Assembly: GCF_050749815.1 (NCBI RefSeq)
Contig: NZ_CP192735.1
Location: 1,860,001-1,924,000, forward strand
Length of the DNA: 64,000 bases
Reading direction: 5' to 3'
Source: Dyella_A sp050749815
Lineage (GTDB): Bacteria > Pseudomonadota > Gammaproteobacteria > Xanthomonadales > Rhodanobacteraceae
The position numbers and the translations under genes are program-made. The notes under the pieces are model-generated. The model searched no databases. It was not told the origin of the DNA and worked only from the letters and a program-made list of their open reading frames with translations. This document shows positions 36,944-45,404 of the stretch, piece by piece (position 1 is the stretch's first letter; every line of letters begins with the position of its first letter).

Positions 36944-38206
36944 TTAGAACGCCACCTGGCCGAAGATGCCCACTTCGTCGGTCTTCACGTTCTGCACGTG
37001 CGGCGGGATCGGGGTGTTGACCGACTTGTCGCCCTTCTCGTGCTTGTACACCGCGGCCAGCTGGAAGCCCTTGGTGATATCGAACTGCACGCCGGCGTTG
37101 TAGTAGGTGTCCTTGGCCTTCGGGTCGAGCGTCTTGCTCAGCTTGGCGCTGTCGTAACGAGCGAACAGCGAGACGCCGTCGGCCACCGCCACGCTGCCCC
37201 ACACCGAGTAACCGTCGGCCTTGTCGGTGGAGATCGTCGTCACGTTGTTCCAGTTCTTGGACGTGAAGTACTCGGCACCGAAGCGGTAGTTCTTGTCGGC
37301 GTAGGCCAGCAGCAGGTCGGCGCGCGAAGCGGTGTTGATGGCCGAGGAGTTCTGCAGGTCCTTGCCCAGGTGACCGTTGTAACCGCCGATCGCGATGATC
37401 GCGTTTTCAAACGGCACGAAGCCAACGCGGGCTTCGACGTCCACGCCCTTGCCGCGGCTCGGGTTCTTGTAGCCGTTGCCGTTGACCACGGACACCGCAT
37501 AGTTGAGGGTCTTGCCACCGAGGTCGCCGAAGGCGTGCAAGCCCCAGTCGGCCGAGTTGGCGTAGTGCAGGCGGTCGGTTAGCGTATTTTCGACGTAGCG
37601 GAAGCCGTAGTAGTTCTCGACGAACGGGATCCACGGCATGTCGGCCGAACCCATGCGCAGCTTGAACGCCGGGTCGAAGCTGCCTTCCACGTAGACCTTC
37701 TTGACGAACAGGTTGGTCTCGCCATCGCTGCCGACATAGTTGAAGTCGGTGGTTAGGTTTGCCGACCACATGTCATCGAACTTGTGGGTCACCGACAGGT
37801 AGAAGCGCTTCACGTCCAGGCCGGTGCCGGTGGCGTTGGTCTTGCCGGTATCGCTGTTCTTCTGGCTGATGTTCGAGAAATCGAAGTACATCTTGCCGTT
37901 GAGCGTGGTGTCGTTCACCAGCTTCTCGAGCTTGGCCAGCTTCTTGTCGTTGGTAGCCGAGGCCTGCACCTTCTCGATCGCCTGACCGGTGCTGACGTTG
38001 ATCTCGGACTGGGCGTCGGTGCGCTGCTCCAGCTCGTTGATCTTGGACTGCATGGCCGCCAGCTGGGCCTTCAGCATCTCGATTTCGGCATTGGTGGTGG
38101 CCGAGGTGGCCGAAGCCTTGGTGGTCTTGGTGGCCGGCGCGGCCGACACGATGCTGCTGAACCCGAGACCGGCAGCAATAGCTACCACGAGCAACTTGGA
38201 ACGCAT
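36944..38206 (-). CDS. phosphate-selective porin (OprP/OprO-like)
   Basis: 420 aa outer-membrane porin. Signal peptide (LLVVAIAAGLGFSSIVSAA), a short coiled coil (AEIEMLKAQLAAMQSKINEL) before the barrel, as in OprP-like trimers, then a beta-barrel with alternating strands ending in VGIFGQVAF (terminal Phe). LDVKRFYLSVTHKFDDMWSA and VEARVGFVPFENAI are typical of the Porin_O_P family. It is divergent from rnt and shares the neighbourhood with pstSCAB-phoU, so phosphate uptake is likely; anion choice is not provable from sequence. Confidence 0.88.
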   Translation of the reverse strand: MRSKLLVVAIAAGLGFSSIVSAAPATKTTKASATSATTNAEIEMLKAQLAAMQSKINELEQRTDAQSEINVSTGQAIEKVQASATNDKKLAKLEKLVNDTTLNGKMYFDFSNISQKNSDTGKTNATGTGLDVKRFYLSVTHKFDDMWSANLTTDFNYVGSDGETNLFVKKVYVEGSFDPAFKLRMGSADMPWIPFVENYYGFRYVENTLTDRLHYANSADWGLHAFGDLGGKTLNYAVSVVNGNGYKNPSRGKGVDVEARVGFVPFENAIIAIGGYNGHLGKDLQNSSAINTASRADLLLAYADKNYRFGAEYFTSKNWNNVTTISTDKADGYSVWGSVAVADGVSLFARYDSAKLSKTLDPKAKDTYYNAGVQFDITKGFQLAAVYKHEKGDKSVNTPIPPHVQNVKTDEVGIFGQVAF

Positions 38207-38312
38207 GGGAAATCTCCGCTGGATGGATAACGCCACCTCGACCGCGCCCCTTTGAATCCGTGGTCGGCGAAGCAGGACGTTAAAAGTTTGCGGGCATCCC
38301 TTTGCAGTCATG

Positions 38313-38330
38313 TTGACGAAATGTGACAGA
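38313..38330 (-). promoter_or_regulatory. weak Pho-box-like site upstream of porin
   Basis: Read on the minus strand, CTGTCAC-ATTT-CGTCAAC: a good first half (CTGTCA) and a second GTCA spaced 10 rather than the usual 11 bases. Compatible with PhoB control of the porin but degenerate; similar TGTCA motifs occur nearby (TTTGTCAC at 39088-39095 upstream of pstS). Confidence 0.35.
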
Positions 38331-38412
38331 ACGAAGTCAGCCACCACCGGCTGTCACCTTTCGCGCCCCAGCACGCGCGAGTCCGCGGGTGCCACACTGA
38401 TATGCTTCGCCG

Positions 38413-39072
38413 ATGGATGACCTCAACAAGAGCCTGGCCAGCCGCATGGCCGACCGCTTCCGCGGCTTTCTGCCGGTGGTGGTGGACGTGGAAACCGGCG
38501 GCTTCGACGCCGAGCGCGACGCCCTGCTGGAAATCGCCGCCGTCACCCTGAGCATGGATAGCGAAGGCTACCTGCACCCGCAGCCGGCGGTTTCCGCTCA
38601 TGTCGAGCCCTTCCCGGGCGCCAACCTCGATCCGCGCGCACTGGAGATCACCGGCATCGACCCAGACAACCCTCTGCGCGGGGCGCTGAGCGAGCGGATG
38701 GCGCTGGACCACGTCTTTAACGAGGTGCGGCTGGCCATGCGCCACCACCATTGCCAGCGCGCGGTGCTGGCGGGCCACAACGCCGCCTTCGATCTGGGCT
38801 TCCTCAACGCGGCGGTCCGTCGTACCGGACACAAGCGCAACCCGTTCCACCCCTTCAGCTGCTTCGACACCGCCACGCTGAGCGGGCTGGCCTACGGGCA
38901 GACCGTACTGAGCAAGGCGGTGCTGGCCGCCGGCGGTCACTTCGATTCGCGCGAGGCGCATTCGGCGATCTATGACGCCGAGCGCACCGCGGAGCTGTTC
39001 TGCGGCATCGTCAACCGCTGGCGCCGGCTGGAAACCTTCGAGCGCGAACACATCGGCCTGGGCGTGTTGTGA
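38413..39072 (+). CDS. rnt: ribonuclease T
   Basis: 219 aa DEDDh 3'-5' exonuclease maturing tRNA and other stable RNA 3' ends. Metal residues: DVETGGFD (ExoI, D-x-E), GHNAAFDLGFL (ExoII) and HSAIYDAERTAELF (ExoIII, His and Asp). Length matches RNase T. ATG 38413 follows a TATGCT hexamer at 38401-38406 with almost no space for a Shine-Dalgarno, another possible leaderless start. Divergent from the porin, upstream of pstS. Confidence 0.95.
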   Translation: MDDLNKSLASRMADRFRGFLPVVVDVETGGFDAERDALLEIAAVTLSMDSEGYLHPQPAVSAHVEPFPGANLDPRALEITGIDPDNPLRGALSERMALDHVFNEVRLAMRHHHCQRAVLAGHNAAFDLGFLNAAVRRTGHKRNPFHPFSCFDTATLSGLAYGQTVLSKAVLAAGGHFDSREAHSAIYDAERTAELFCGIVNRWRRLETFEREHIGLGVL

Positions 39073-39193
39073 CACCTGGATGACGGTTTGTCACACGGAT
39101 GAAACATTCATCTCATTTCATTGCAACACACACCCGCTGTAATGGCGGAAGGGGCGGGCCTCATCCCGTGACTTTCCTCCTCAAGGAGCTACC

Positions 39194-40213
39194 GTGTTGA
39201 CCTCAACCAAATCCCGCATCGCCGTGATCGCCGCGGCCTCGCTGATGAGCATGGCCGCCCAGGCCACCGACATCACCGGCGCCGGCTCCAGCTTCGTCTA
39301 TCCGGTGCTGACCAAGTGGTCGGCCGCCTATGCCGAGAAGACCGGCAACCAGCTGAACTACCAGTCGGTCGGTTCGGGCGCTGGCATCGCGCAGATCAAG
39401 GCCGGCACCATCGACTTCGGCGCCTCCGACGCTCCGCTGAGCTCGGAAGACCTCAAGAAGTTCGGCCTGGGCCAGTTCCCGCTGGTCGTGGGCGGCATCG
39501 TGCCGGTGGTCAACATCGCGGGCATCCAGTCCGACCAGATCAAACTCGACGGCGCCACGCTGGCCGACATCTTCATGGGCAAGATCACCAACTGGAATGA
39601 CCCGAAGATCGCCGCGCTCAACGCCGGCGTGAGCATCCCGGCCGGCAAGATCACCGTTGTGCACCGTTCGGACGGCTCGGGCACCACCTACAACTTCACC
39701 AACTACCTGACCAAGGTCAGCCCGGATTGGGCGGCCAAGGTGAAGTTCGGCACCGCCGTGGATTGGCCGACCGGCGTGGGCGGCAAGGGCAACGAGGGCG
39801 TGTCGCAGTACGTGCGCCAGATCAAGGGCGCCATCGGCTACGTCGAGTACGCCTACGCGGTGCAGAACAAGATCAGCTGGGTGGACATGCGCAACGCCGC
39901 CGGCAAGGTCATCAAGCCGAACGCCGACGCCTTCGCGGCTGCCGCGGCCACGGCCGACTGGGCCAACGCCAAGGACTTCAACCTGATCATGACCAATGCC
40001 CCGGGCGCCACCGCGTGGCCGATCACCGCCACCACCTGGGCGATCATGTACAAGAAGCCGAAGAACGCCGAGCACACCAAGGTGGCCTTCGATTTCTTCA
40101 AGTGGTCGTTCGAGAACGGTCAGCCGCAGGCCGCTTCGCTCGACTACGTCGCGCTGCCGCCGACGCTGGTCAAGCAGATCGAAGCCTACTGGGCGTCGGA
40201 TTTCCAGAAGTAA
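39194..40213 (+). CDS. pstS: periplasmic phosphate-binding protein PstS
   Basis: 339 aa. Signal peptide of about 24 residues ending AAQA-TDITGAG. Phosphate-ligand loops: AGSSFVYP, SVGSGAGIAQI, DFGASDAPL and HRSDGSGTTYNF. The GTG at 39194 is chosen because AAGGAG precedes it at the right spacing and it begins the signal peptide. First gene of the pst operon; two hairpins follow before pstC, which would raise PstS relative to the membrane genes. Confidence 0.97.
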   Translation: MLTSTKSRIAVIAAASLMSMAAQATDITGAGSSFVYPVLTKWSAAYAEKTGNQLNYQSVGSGAGIAQIKAGTIDFGASDAPLSSEDLKKFGLGQFPLVVGGIVPVVNIAGIQSDQIKLDGATLADIFMGKITNWNDPKIAALNAGVSIPAGKITVVHRSDGSGTTYNFTNYLTKVSPDWAAKVKFGTAVDWPTGVGGKGNEGVSQYVRQIKGAIGYVEYAYAVQNKISWVDMRNAAGKVIKPNADAFAAAAATADWANAKDFNLIMTNAPGATAWPITATTWAIMYKKPKNAEHTKVAFDFFKWSFENGQPQAASLDYVALPPTLVKQIEAYWASDFQK

Positions 40214-40233
40214 GATCGCGATTCATCCGATCG

Positions 40234-40257
40234 GTGGCGGTGTGAACGCACCGCCAC
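40234..40257 (+). terminator. hairpin in pstS-pstC spacer (first)
   Basis: GTGGCGGTG and CACCGCCAC arms (40234-40242, 40249-40257) with a 6-base loop, no T-run. More likely an mRNA stabilising stem after pstS than a terminator by itself. Confidence 0.45.
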
Positions 40258-40280
40258 ATCCGGCAGGACGCCGACCGATC

Positions 40281-40310
40281 AGCCGCCCCGGTGGTCCAGG
40301 GGCGGCTTTC
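40281..40310 (+). terminator. attenuating terminator in pstS-pstC spacer
   Basis: AGCCGCCCC and GGGGCGGCT arms (40281-40289 and 40299-40307) with a 9-base loop followed by TTTCC. A partial terminator here would account for high PstS output relative to PstCAB. Confidence 0.6.
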
Positions 40311-40363
40311 CATTGAAGGCGCCGGTAAGCTGCGCGCCTGCACCCGAAAGGATCAGCCACCCC

Positions 40364-41383
40364 ATGTCCAGCCCGCCCGACGCCCCGGCGACCCGCGATG
40401 CCGAGGACCAGCGCAGCCGCCGTGATGCCCGTCACGACCGCCAGTTCCGCTGGCTGCTCATGGCCTGTGCGCTGCTCGTGCTGGCATCGTTGCTGGGTGC
40501 CGCGGGCGCCACGCTGTGGGGCGGCCGCCATGCCTTCGGCACGTTTGGCTGGCACTTCCTCTCCAGTTCGGCGTGGGACCCAGGCAATGACAACTACGGC
40601 GCGCTGGTGCCCGTCTACGGCACCATTGCCACCTCGCTGATCGCGCTGATCATCGCCGTGCCGGTGAGTTTCGGCATCGCGCTGTACCTCTCCGAAGTGG
40701 CGCCGCCGTGGCTGCGCACGCCGGTCTCCTCGGCGATCGAGCTGCTGGCCGGCATCCCTTCGATCATCTACGGCATGTGGGGCCTTTTCATCTTCGCCCC
40801 GTTCTTCGCCGAGCACATCAAGCCCTGGCTCACCAACTACCTGGGCGACAGCCCGGACGACGGCAAGGTGTCCTGGGTCGCGGCCCACGTGCCGTTCATC
40901 GGCAAGCTGTTTGCCAGCAACTATCCGTTCGGCGCCAGCGTGCTCACCGCCGGCATCGTGCTGGCGATCATGATCATTCCGTTCATCTCCTCGGTGATGC
41001 GCGAGGTGTTCCAGACCGTGCCCACGCGCCTGAAGGAGTCGGCCTATGCGCTGGGCTCGAGCACCTGGGAGGTGTCCTGGGACATCGTGCTGCCGTACAC
41101 CCGCTCGGCGGTGATCGGCGGCATCTTCCTCGGCCTGGGCCGCGCGCTGGGCGAGACGATGGCGGTAACCTTCGTGCTCGGCAACGCGATGGAAATGTCG
41201 CCCTCGCTGCTGGATCCGGGCGCCTCGATCGCCTCCACTATCGCCAATCAGTTCAGCGAGGCGGTGGGCCTGCAGAAGTCCACGCTGATGGCGCTGGCCT
41301 TCCTGCTGTTCGTGGTGACCTTCGTCGTGCTGCTGATCGCGCGGTTGATGCTGCGCCAGCTCAAGAAGCGGGAGGGCGTCTGA
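40364..41383 (+). CDS. pstC: phosphate ABC transporter permease PstC
   Basis: 339 aa inner-membrane permease with six predicted helices. Cytoplasmic N-terminal tail rich in Arg/Asp (DAEDQRSRRDARHDRQF), then LLMACALLVLASLLGAAGA and others. The ABC permease EAA loop is KESAYALGSSTWEVSWDIVLP. A long periplasmic insert (PWLTNYLGDSPDDGKVSWVA) is usual for PstC. ATG 40364 has an AAAGGA site; stop overlaps the pstA start. Confidence 0.96.
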   Translation: MSSPPDAPATRDAEDQRSRRDARHDRQFRWLLMACALLVLASLLGAAGATLWGGRHAFGTFGWHFLSSSAWDPGNDNYGALVPVYGTIATSLIALIIAVPVSFGIALYLSEVAPPWLRTPVSSAIELLAGIPSIIYGMWGLFIFAPFFAEHIKPWLTNYLGDSPDDGKVSWVAAHVPFIGKLFASNYPFGASVLTAGIVLAIMIIPFISSVMREVFQTVPTRLKESAYALGSSTWEVSWDIVLPYTRSAVIGGIFLGLGRALGETMAVTFVLGNAMEMSPSLLDPGASIASTIANQFSEAVGLQKSTLMALAFLLFVVTFVVLLIARLMLRQLKKREGV

Positions 41384-42249
41384 TGAGCGCGCTGTATCTT
41401 CGCCGCCGCATCACCAACTGGATCGCGCTGTCGCTGAGCGTGCTGGCCACCCTGATCGGCCTGGGCTTTCTCGCCTGGATCCTGTGGGAAACCCTGCGCC
41501 AGGGCATCAGCGCGCTGGATCTCAAGCTGTTTACCAAGATCACCGCCTACGGCGCCGATGGCGGCCTGGCCAACGCGATGGTCGGCAGCCTGATCATCGA
41601 CCTGATCGGCATCGCCATCGCCACCCCGATCGGCGTGCTGGCTGGCACCTGGCTGGCCGAGTACGCCAACCGCACCAAGCTCGGCGAGACGATCCGCTTC
41701 CTCAACGACATCCTGTTGTCGGCGCCGTCGATCGTGATGGGCTTGTTCGTCTATACCATCGTGGTGCTGCCGAGCACCGCGCTGACCCACGGCAACACCA
41801 CCTTCTCCGGTTTCGCCGGCGGCGTGGCGCTGGCGCTGATCGCCCTGCCCGTCATCGTGCGCACCACCGACGAGATGCTGCGTCTGGTGCCCTCCACGCT
41901 GCGCGAGGCAGCGCTGTCGCTGGGCGTGCCGCAGTGGAAGCTGACGCTGCAGATCCTGATCCGCGCCGCCCGCTCGGGCATCATCACCGGCGTGCTGCTG
42001 GCGCTGGCGCGCATCAGCGGCGAGACCGCGCCGCTGCTGTTCACCGCCTTCGGCAACAACTTCATGGTGGTCAATCCGATGAACAAGATGGCCAGCCTGC
42101 CGCAGATCATCTACCAGTACGCCAACGACCCCGGCGAGGCGATGCATGCCCTGGCCTGGGCCGGTGCGTTCGTGGTGACGATGTTCGTCCTCCTGCTGAG
42201 CCTGGCCTCGCGCCTGGTCCTCTCCCGCAACAAGGTGTCCCATGACTGA
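41383..42249 (+). CDS. pstA: phosphate ABC transporter permease PstA
   Basis: 288 aa, six hydrophobic helices, partner of PstC. EAA loop REAALSLGVPQWKLTLQILI and the PstA signature APSIVMGLFVYTIVVLP. ATG 41383 overlaps the pstC stop (TGATG). It overlaps pstB by 8 bases, so translation of the three genes is coupled. Confidence 0.96.
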   Translation: MSALYLRRRITNWIALSLSVLATLIGLGFLAWILWETLRQGISALDLKLFTKITAYGADGGLANAMVGSLIIDLIGIAIATPIGVLAGTWLAEYANRTKLGETIRFLNDILLSAPSIVMGLFVYTIVVLPSTALTHGNTTFSGFAGGVALALIALPVIVRTTDEMLRLVPSTLREAALSLGVPQWKLTLQILIRAARSGIITGVLLALARISGETAPLLFTAFGNNFMVVNPMNKMASLPQIIYQYANDPGEAMHALAWAGAFVVTMFVLLLSLASRLVLSRNKVSHD

Positions 42250-43057
42250 GTCCGCCGCCGCCGGCCTTCATCCGCAGCCATCGGCCAGCCAGGCACCCGC
42301 CGTGCCGACCAAGATCCAGGTCAACGACCTGCACTTCTACTACAACGGGTTCCATGCGCTGAAAGGCATCAGCATGGCGATCCCGGAGAAGAAGGTGACG
42401 GCCATCATCGGCCCGTCCGGCTGCGGCAAGTCCACGCTGCTGCGCATCTTCAACCGCATCTACGCGATCTACCCCAAGCTGGAAGCCAAGGGTGAAGTGA
42501 TGCTGGACGGCGAGAACATCCTCGCCCCGGGCTATTCGATGAACCGCCTGCGCAGCAAGGTGGGCATGGTGTTCCAGAAGCCGGTGCCGTTCCCGATGAC
42601 GATCTTCGAGAACGTCGCCTACGGCATCCGCCACCACGAAAAGCTCTCGCGCGCCGACATGGACGTGCGCGTGGAAAAGGCCCTGCGCGACGCCGCGCTG
42701 TGGGACGAGGTGAAGGACAAGCTCAAGCAGAACGCGCTCGGCCTCTCCGGTGGTCAGCAGCAGCGCCTGTGCATCGCCCGCGCCATCGCGCTCAAGCCCG
42801 AGGTGCTGCTGCTGGACGAGCCGACCTCGGCGCTGGACCCGATCGCCACCGGCCGTATCGAGCAGTTGGTGGAAGAACTCAAGAGCCAGTTCACCATCGT
42901 CATCGTGACGCACAACATGCAGCAGGCGGCGCGCTGCTCGGACCAGACCGCCTTCATGTACATGGGCGAGCTGATCGAGTACGACGGCACCGAGAAGATC
43001 TTCACCAAGCCGGGCCAGAAGCAGACCGAGGACTACATCACCGGCCGCTTCGGTTGA
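42242..43057 (+). CDS. pstB: phosphate ABC transporter ATPase PstB
   Basis: 271 aa ABC ATPase. Walker A GPSGCGKST, signature LSGGQQQRLCIARAI, Walker B LLLDEPTSALD, switch His in IVTHNMQQAAR. The C-terminal EYDGTEKIFTKPGQKQTEDY is typical of PstB. First 23 residues form a short extra N-tail (Ala/Pro/Gln). Confidence 0.97.
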   Translation: MTESAAAGLHPQPSASQAPAVPTKIQVNDLHFYYNGFHALKGISMAIPEKKVTAIIGPSGCGKSTLLRIFNRIYAIYPKLEAKGEVMLDGENILAPGYSMNRLRSKVGMVFQKPVPFPMTIFENVAYGIRHHEKLSRADMDVRVEKALRDAALWDEVKDKLKQNALGLSGGQQQRLCIARAIALKPEVLLLDEPTSALDPIATGRIEQLVEELKSQFTIVIVTHNMQQAARCSDQTAFMYMGELIEYDGTEKIFTKPGQKQTEDYITGRFG

Positions 43058-43084
43058 GCCCCTACAACCTCTCTTTTGGCAAGC

Positions 43085-43159
43085 GTCATTCCCGCGAAAG
43101 CGGGAACCCATGTTGACCTTCGGCAAGAGCCAGTGGATTCCCGCTTTCGCGGGAATGAC
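43085..43159. repeat. palindromic REP-like element inside the pst operon
   Basis: 22-bp arms, the left beginning GTCATTCCCGCGAAAGCGGG at 43085 and the complement at 43138-43159, with a 31-base loop. Sits in the pstB-phoU spacer. A different family from the TGTAGGAGCCC repeats; each arm also folds alone (TTCCCGC-GAAA-GCGGGAA). It could stabilise the 3' end of the pstSCAB message or lower phoU expression. Confidence 0.85.
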
Positions 43160-43225
43160 GTCGAGGCAAGAATCCAATCATCGGCGTGACGTCAGCCCCG
43201 TCCGCAGCAGGCATCAGAGGTTCCC

Positions 43226-43942
43226 ATGAGCAGCGAACACATCATCAAGAGCTACGACAGCGAACTGGCCCGCCTCACCGGCGAAATCGTGCGCATGGGC
43301 GAGCTGTCGGTGACCCAGCTGGAGTCGGCGATCGACGTGGTCGAGCGTCGCGACGAGCGCGCCGCCCAGCGCGTGGTGGCCAACGACGACGCAATCGATC
43401 AGCTGGAGCAGGAGATCAGCCACGACGTGGTGCGCCTGCTGGCGCTGCGCGCACCGATGGCCGGCGATCTGCGTAACGTGTTTGCGGCACTGCGCATCGC
43501 TGCCGACATCGAACGAATCGGCGACTACGCCGCCAACGTCGCCAAGCGTTCGATCCCGCTGTCGATGGTCGCGCCAGTCACCCCGACCAAGGGCCTGGGC
43601 TACCTGGCCACGCTGGCCGCCGCCGAAGTGCGTGAGGTCCTGGTGGCCTACCGCGACCAAGACGCCGAGCGCGCCTATCAGGTGTGGAAGAGCGACGCGG
43701 AGCTGGACGAGGCCTACACCGGCTACTTCCGCCAGCTGCTCACCTACATGATGGAAGACCCGCGCAACATCACGCCGTGCACGCATTTGCTGTTCATGGC
43801 CAAGAACATCGAGCGCATCGGCGACCACGCCACCAACATCGCCGAGAACGTGTGGTTCCAGGTACACGGCGAGCCGCTGGACAAGCAGCGCACCAAGCGC
43901 GACTTCACCTCCAGCCCGGAGCTGGGCAAGCTCGGCGAATAA
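43226..43942 (+). CDS. phoU: phosphate regulon regulator PhoU
   Basis: 238 aa all-helical protein that links PstSCAB to PhoR and represses the Pho response when phosphate is sufficient. Two PhoU three-helix-bundle repeats each carry the metal-binding E-R-I-G-D-x-A/H pattern: DIERIGDYAANVAKR and NIERIGDHATNIAENVW. Last gene of pstSCAB-phoU; no phoBR seen here. Confidence 0.97.
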   Translation: MSSEHIIKSYDSELARLTGEIVRMGELSVTQLESAIDVVERRDERAAQRVVANDDAIDQLEQEISHDVVRLLALRAPMAGDLRNVFAALRIAADIERIGDYAANVAKRSIPLSMVAPVTPTKGLGYLATLAAAEVREVLVAYRDQDAERAYQVWKSDAELDEAYTGYFRQLLTYMMEDPRNITPCTHLLFMAKNIERIGDHATNIAENVWFQVHGEPLDKQRTKRDFTSSPELGKLGE

Positions 43943-43960
43943 GCCGCCATACCCTCCCCC

Positions 43961-44042
43961 TGTAGGAGCCCGCTCGCGGGCGATGCTCCTCGCTCCGATG
44001 CGCCATCAAAGCGAAAGCATCGCCCGCAAGCGGGCTCCTACA
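43961..44042 (-). repeat. REPIN-like palindrome, copy 2 (array A)
   Basis: 82 bp element of the TGTAGGAGCCC family. The centre (CATCAAAGCGAAAGCATC) is the reverse complement of that in copy 1, so it is in minus orientation. First unit of a three-copy tandem array. Confidence 0.9.
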
Positions 44043-44122
44043 AGAGCGGGGCGCCCTTCCCGGCAACCTTCCGTTGCGTGATGAAGCTTGATCAACGCGA
44101 CGGTCGAAAGCCCGCCGCGTCC

Positions 44123-44205
44123 TGTAGGAGCCCGCTCGCGGGCGATGCTCCTGGCTCCGATGCGATATCAAAGCGAAAAGCATCGCCCGCAAGCGGGCTC
44201 CTACA
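44123..44205 (-). repeat. REPIN-like palindrome, copy 3 (array A)
   Basis: 83 bp, minus orientation. Separated from copy 2 by an 80-base linker that is repeated, with about ten differences, after this copy. Confidence 0.9.
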
Positions 44206-44286
44206 AGGGCGTGGGCGCCCTTCTGGGCAACCTTCCGGTGCGTGATTGAGCTTGATCAACGCGATGGTCGAAAGCCCGCCGTACTC

Positions 44287-44367
44287 TGTAGGAGCCCGCT
44301 CGCGGGCGATGCTCCTGGCACCGATGCACCATCAAAAGCAAGGCATCGCCCGCGAGCGAGCTCCTAC
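44287..44367 (-). repeat. REPIN-like palindrome, copy 4 (array A, degenerate arm)
   Basis: 81 bp; the right arm has drifted (GAGCGAGCTCCTACC rather than AGCGGGCTCCTACA). Last unit of array A. The stretch 43943-44379 between phoU and the next gene holds only this array and its linkers. Confidence 0.85.
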
Positions 44368-44379
44368 CGGGTCAGAGGG

Positions 44380-44661
44380 TCACGGGGTGGGCAGTGGCTT
44401 TTCGCGTGCTTCGCGGCGGCGGGCGGCGCCGCGCACGATGCCGTAGATGCCGATGGCGATCCACGCCACTTCGAGCAGGAATGCTGACCAGTTGAAGCTG
44501 CCGAAAACCAGCGAGAGCAGCACGCCGAACGCGCCGACGATGTTCATCAGCTGATACGCCAGCTTGTTGCCGTGCAGCCGGTGGGCCTGCAGTAGAAAGT
44601 ACGCCAGCAGGATCAGCAGCACGCCGGCGTAGCCGGCCAGGTCGTACCAGTGAAAGGTCAT
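44380..44661 (-). CDS. small inner-membrane protein
   Basis: 93 aa with three hydrophobic helices (LAGYAGVLLILLAYFLLQA, AYQLMNIVGAFGVLLSLVF, FLLEVAWIAIGIYGIVRGA) and a basic C-terminal tail (AARRREAREKPLPTP). It resembles the CBU_0592-like small membrane proteins, function unknown. Its ATG overlaps the rlmB stop by 4 bases, so it is the last gene of the rnr-rlmB unit. Confidence 0.75.
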   Translation of the reverse strand: MTFHWYDLAGYAGVLLILLAYFLLQAHRLHGNKLAYQLMNIVGAFGVLLSLVFGSFNWSAFLLEVAWIAIGIYGIVRGAARRREAREKPLPTP

Positions 44662-45404
44662 CGCTTTGCACTCCGCTGACGCAAGGCCTCGAACAGCACC
44701 ACGCCGGTGGCCACCGACACGTTGAGACTCTCCATCGTGCCTGGCATCGGGATCTTCGCCACGAAATCGCACAGCTCGCGGGTCAGCCGGCGCATGCCCT
44801 CGCCTTCGCTGCCCAGCACCAGCGCCACCGGCCCCTTGAAGTCCACGCCGTAGATCGAGGTGTCGGTATCGCCGGCCAGGCCGGTGATCCACACGCCCGC
44901 GTCCTTCAGCTCGCGCAGTGTGCGGGCGAGGTTGGTCACCGCGATCAGCGGCACGCGATCGGCGCCGCCGGCCGACGCGCGGCGCACCACCGGGGTCAGG
45001 CCCACCGCGCGATCCTTCGGCACGATCACCGCCGTGACGCCGGCCGCCGCGGCGCTGCGCAGGCAGGCGCCGAGGTTGTGCGGATCGGTCACGCCGTCGA
45101 GCACCAGCACCAGCGTGTTGGGGCCATCACGCTCCATCAGCTTAGCCAGGTCGCCCTCGTGCGCCATCGGCGGCGGCTCATACAGCGCCACCACGCCTTG
45201 ATGGCGCGCCTCACCGGCCAGCTTGTCCAGCTGATCGCGCGGGCGATGGTGCACTGGAACCTTCAGCGCCTTGGCCTGCTCGGCCAGCGCCTGCACGCGC
45301 GCGTTGCGCTGGCCCTGCTCCACCAGCACCTCGCGCACGCGCTCGGCATCGTTGCTCAGCGCACCTTCGACCGGGTTGATCCCGACGATCCAACTCTCAC
45401 TCAT
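44658..45404 (-). CDS. rlmB: 23S rRNA (guanosine-2'-O)-methyltransferase
   Basis: 248 aa SPOUT-class methyltransferase modifying G2251 of 23S rRNA. N-terminal L30e-like substrate-binding domain (WIVGINPVEGALSNDAERV), then the SPOUT knot with DPHNLGACLRSAAAAGV, VALVLGSEGEGMRRL and the IPMPGTMESLNVSVATGVVL motif that binds SAM. Start overlaps the rnr stop by ATGA; rnr-rlmB order is common in gammaproteobacteria. Confidence 0.96.
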   Translation of the reverse strand: MSESWIVGINPVEGALSNDAERVREVLVEQGQRNARVQALAEQAKALKVPVHHRPRDQLDKLAGEARHQGVVALYEPPPMAHEGDLAKLMERDGPNTLVLVLDGVTDPHNLGACLRSAAAAGVTAVIVPKDRAVGLTPVVRRASAGGADRVPLIAVTNLARTLRELKDAGVWITGLAGDTDTSIYGVDFKGPVALVLGSEGEGMRRLTRELCDFVAKIPMPGTMESLNVSVATGVVLFEALRQRSAKR

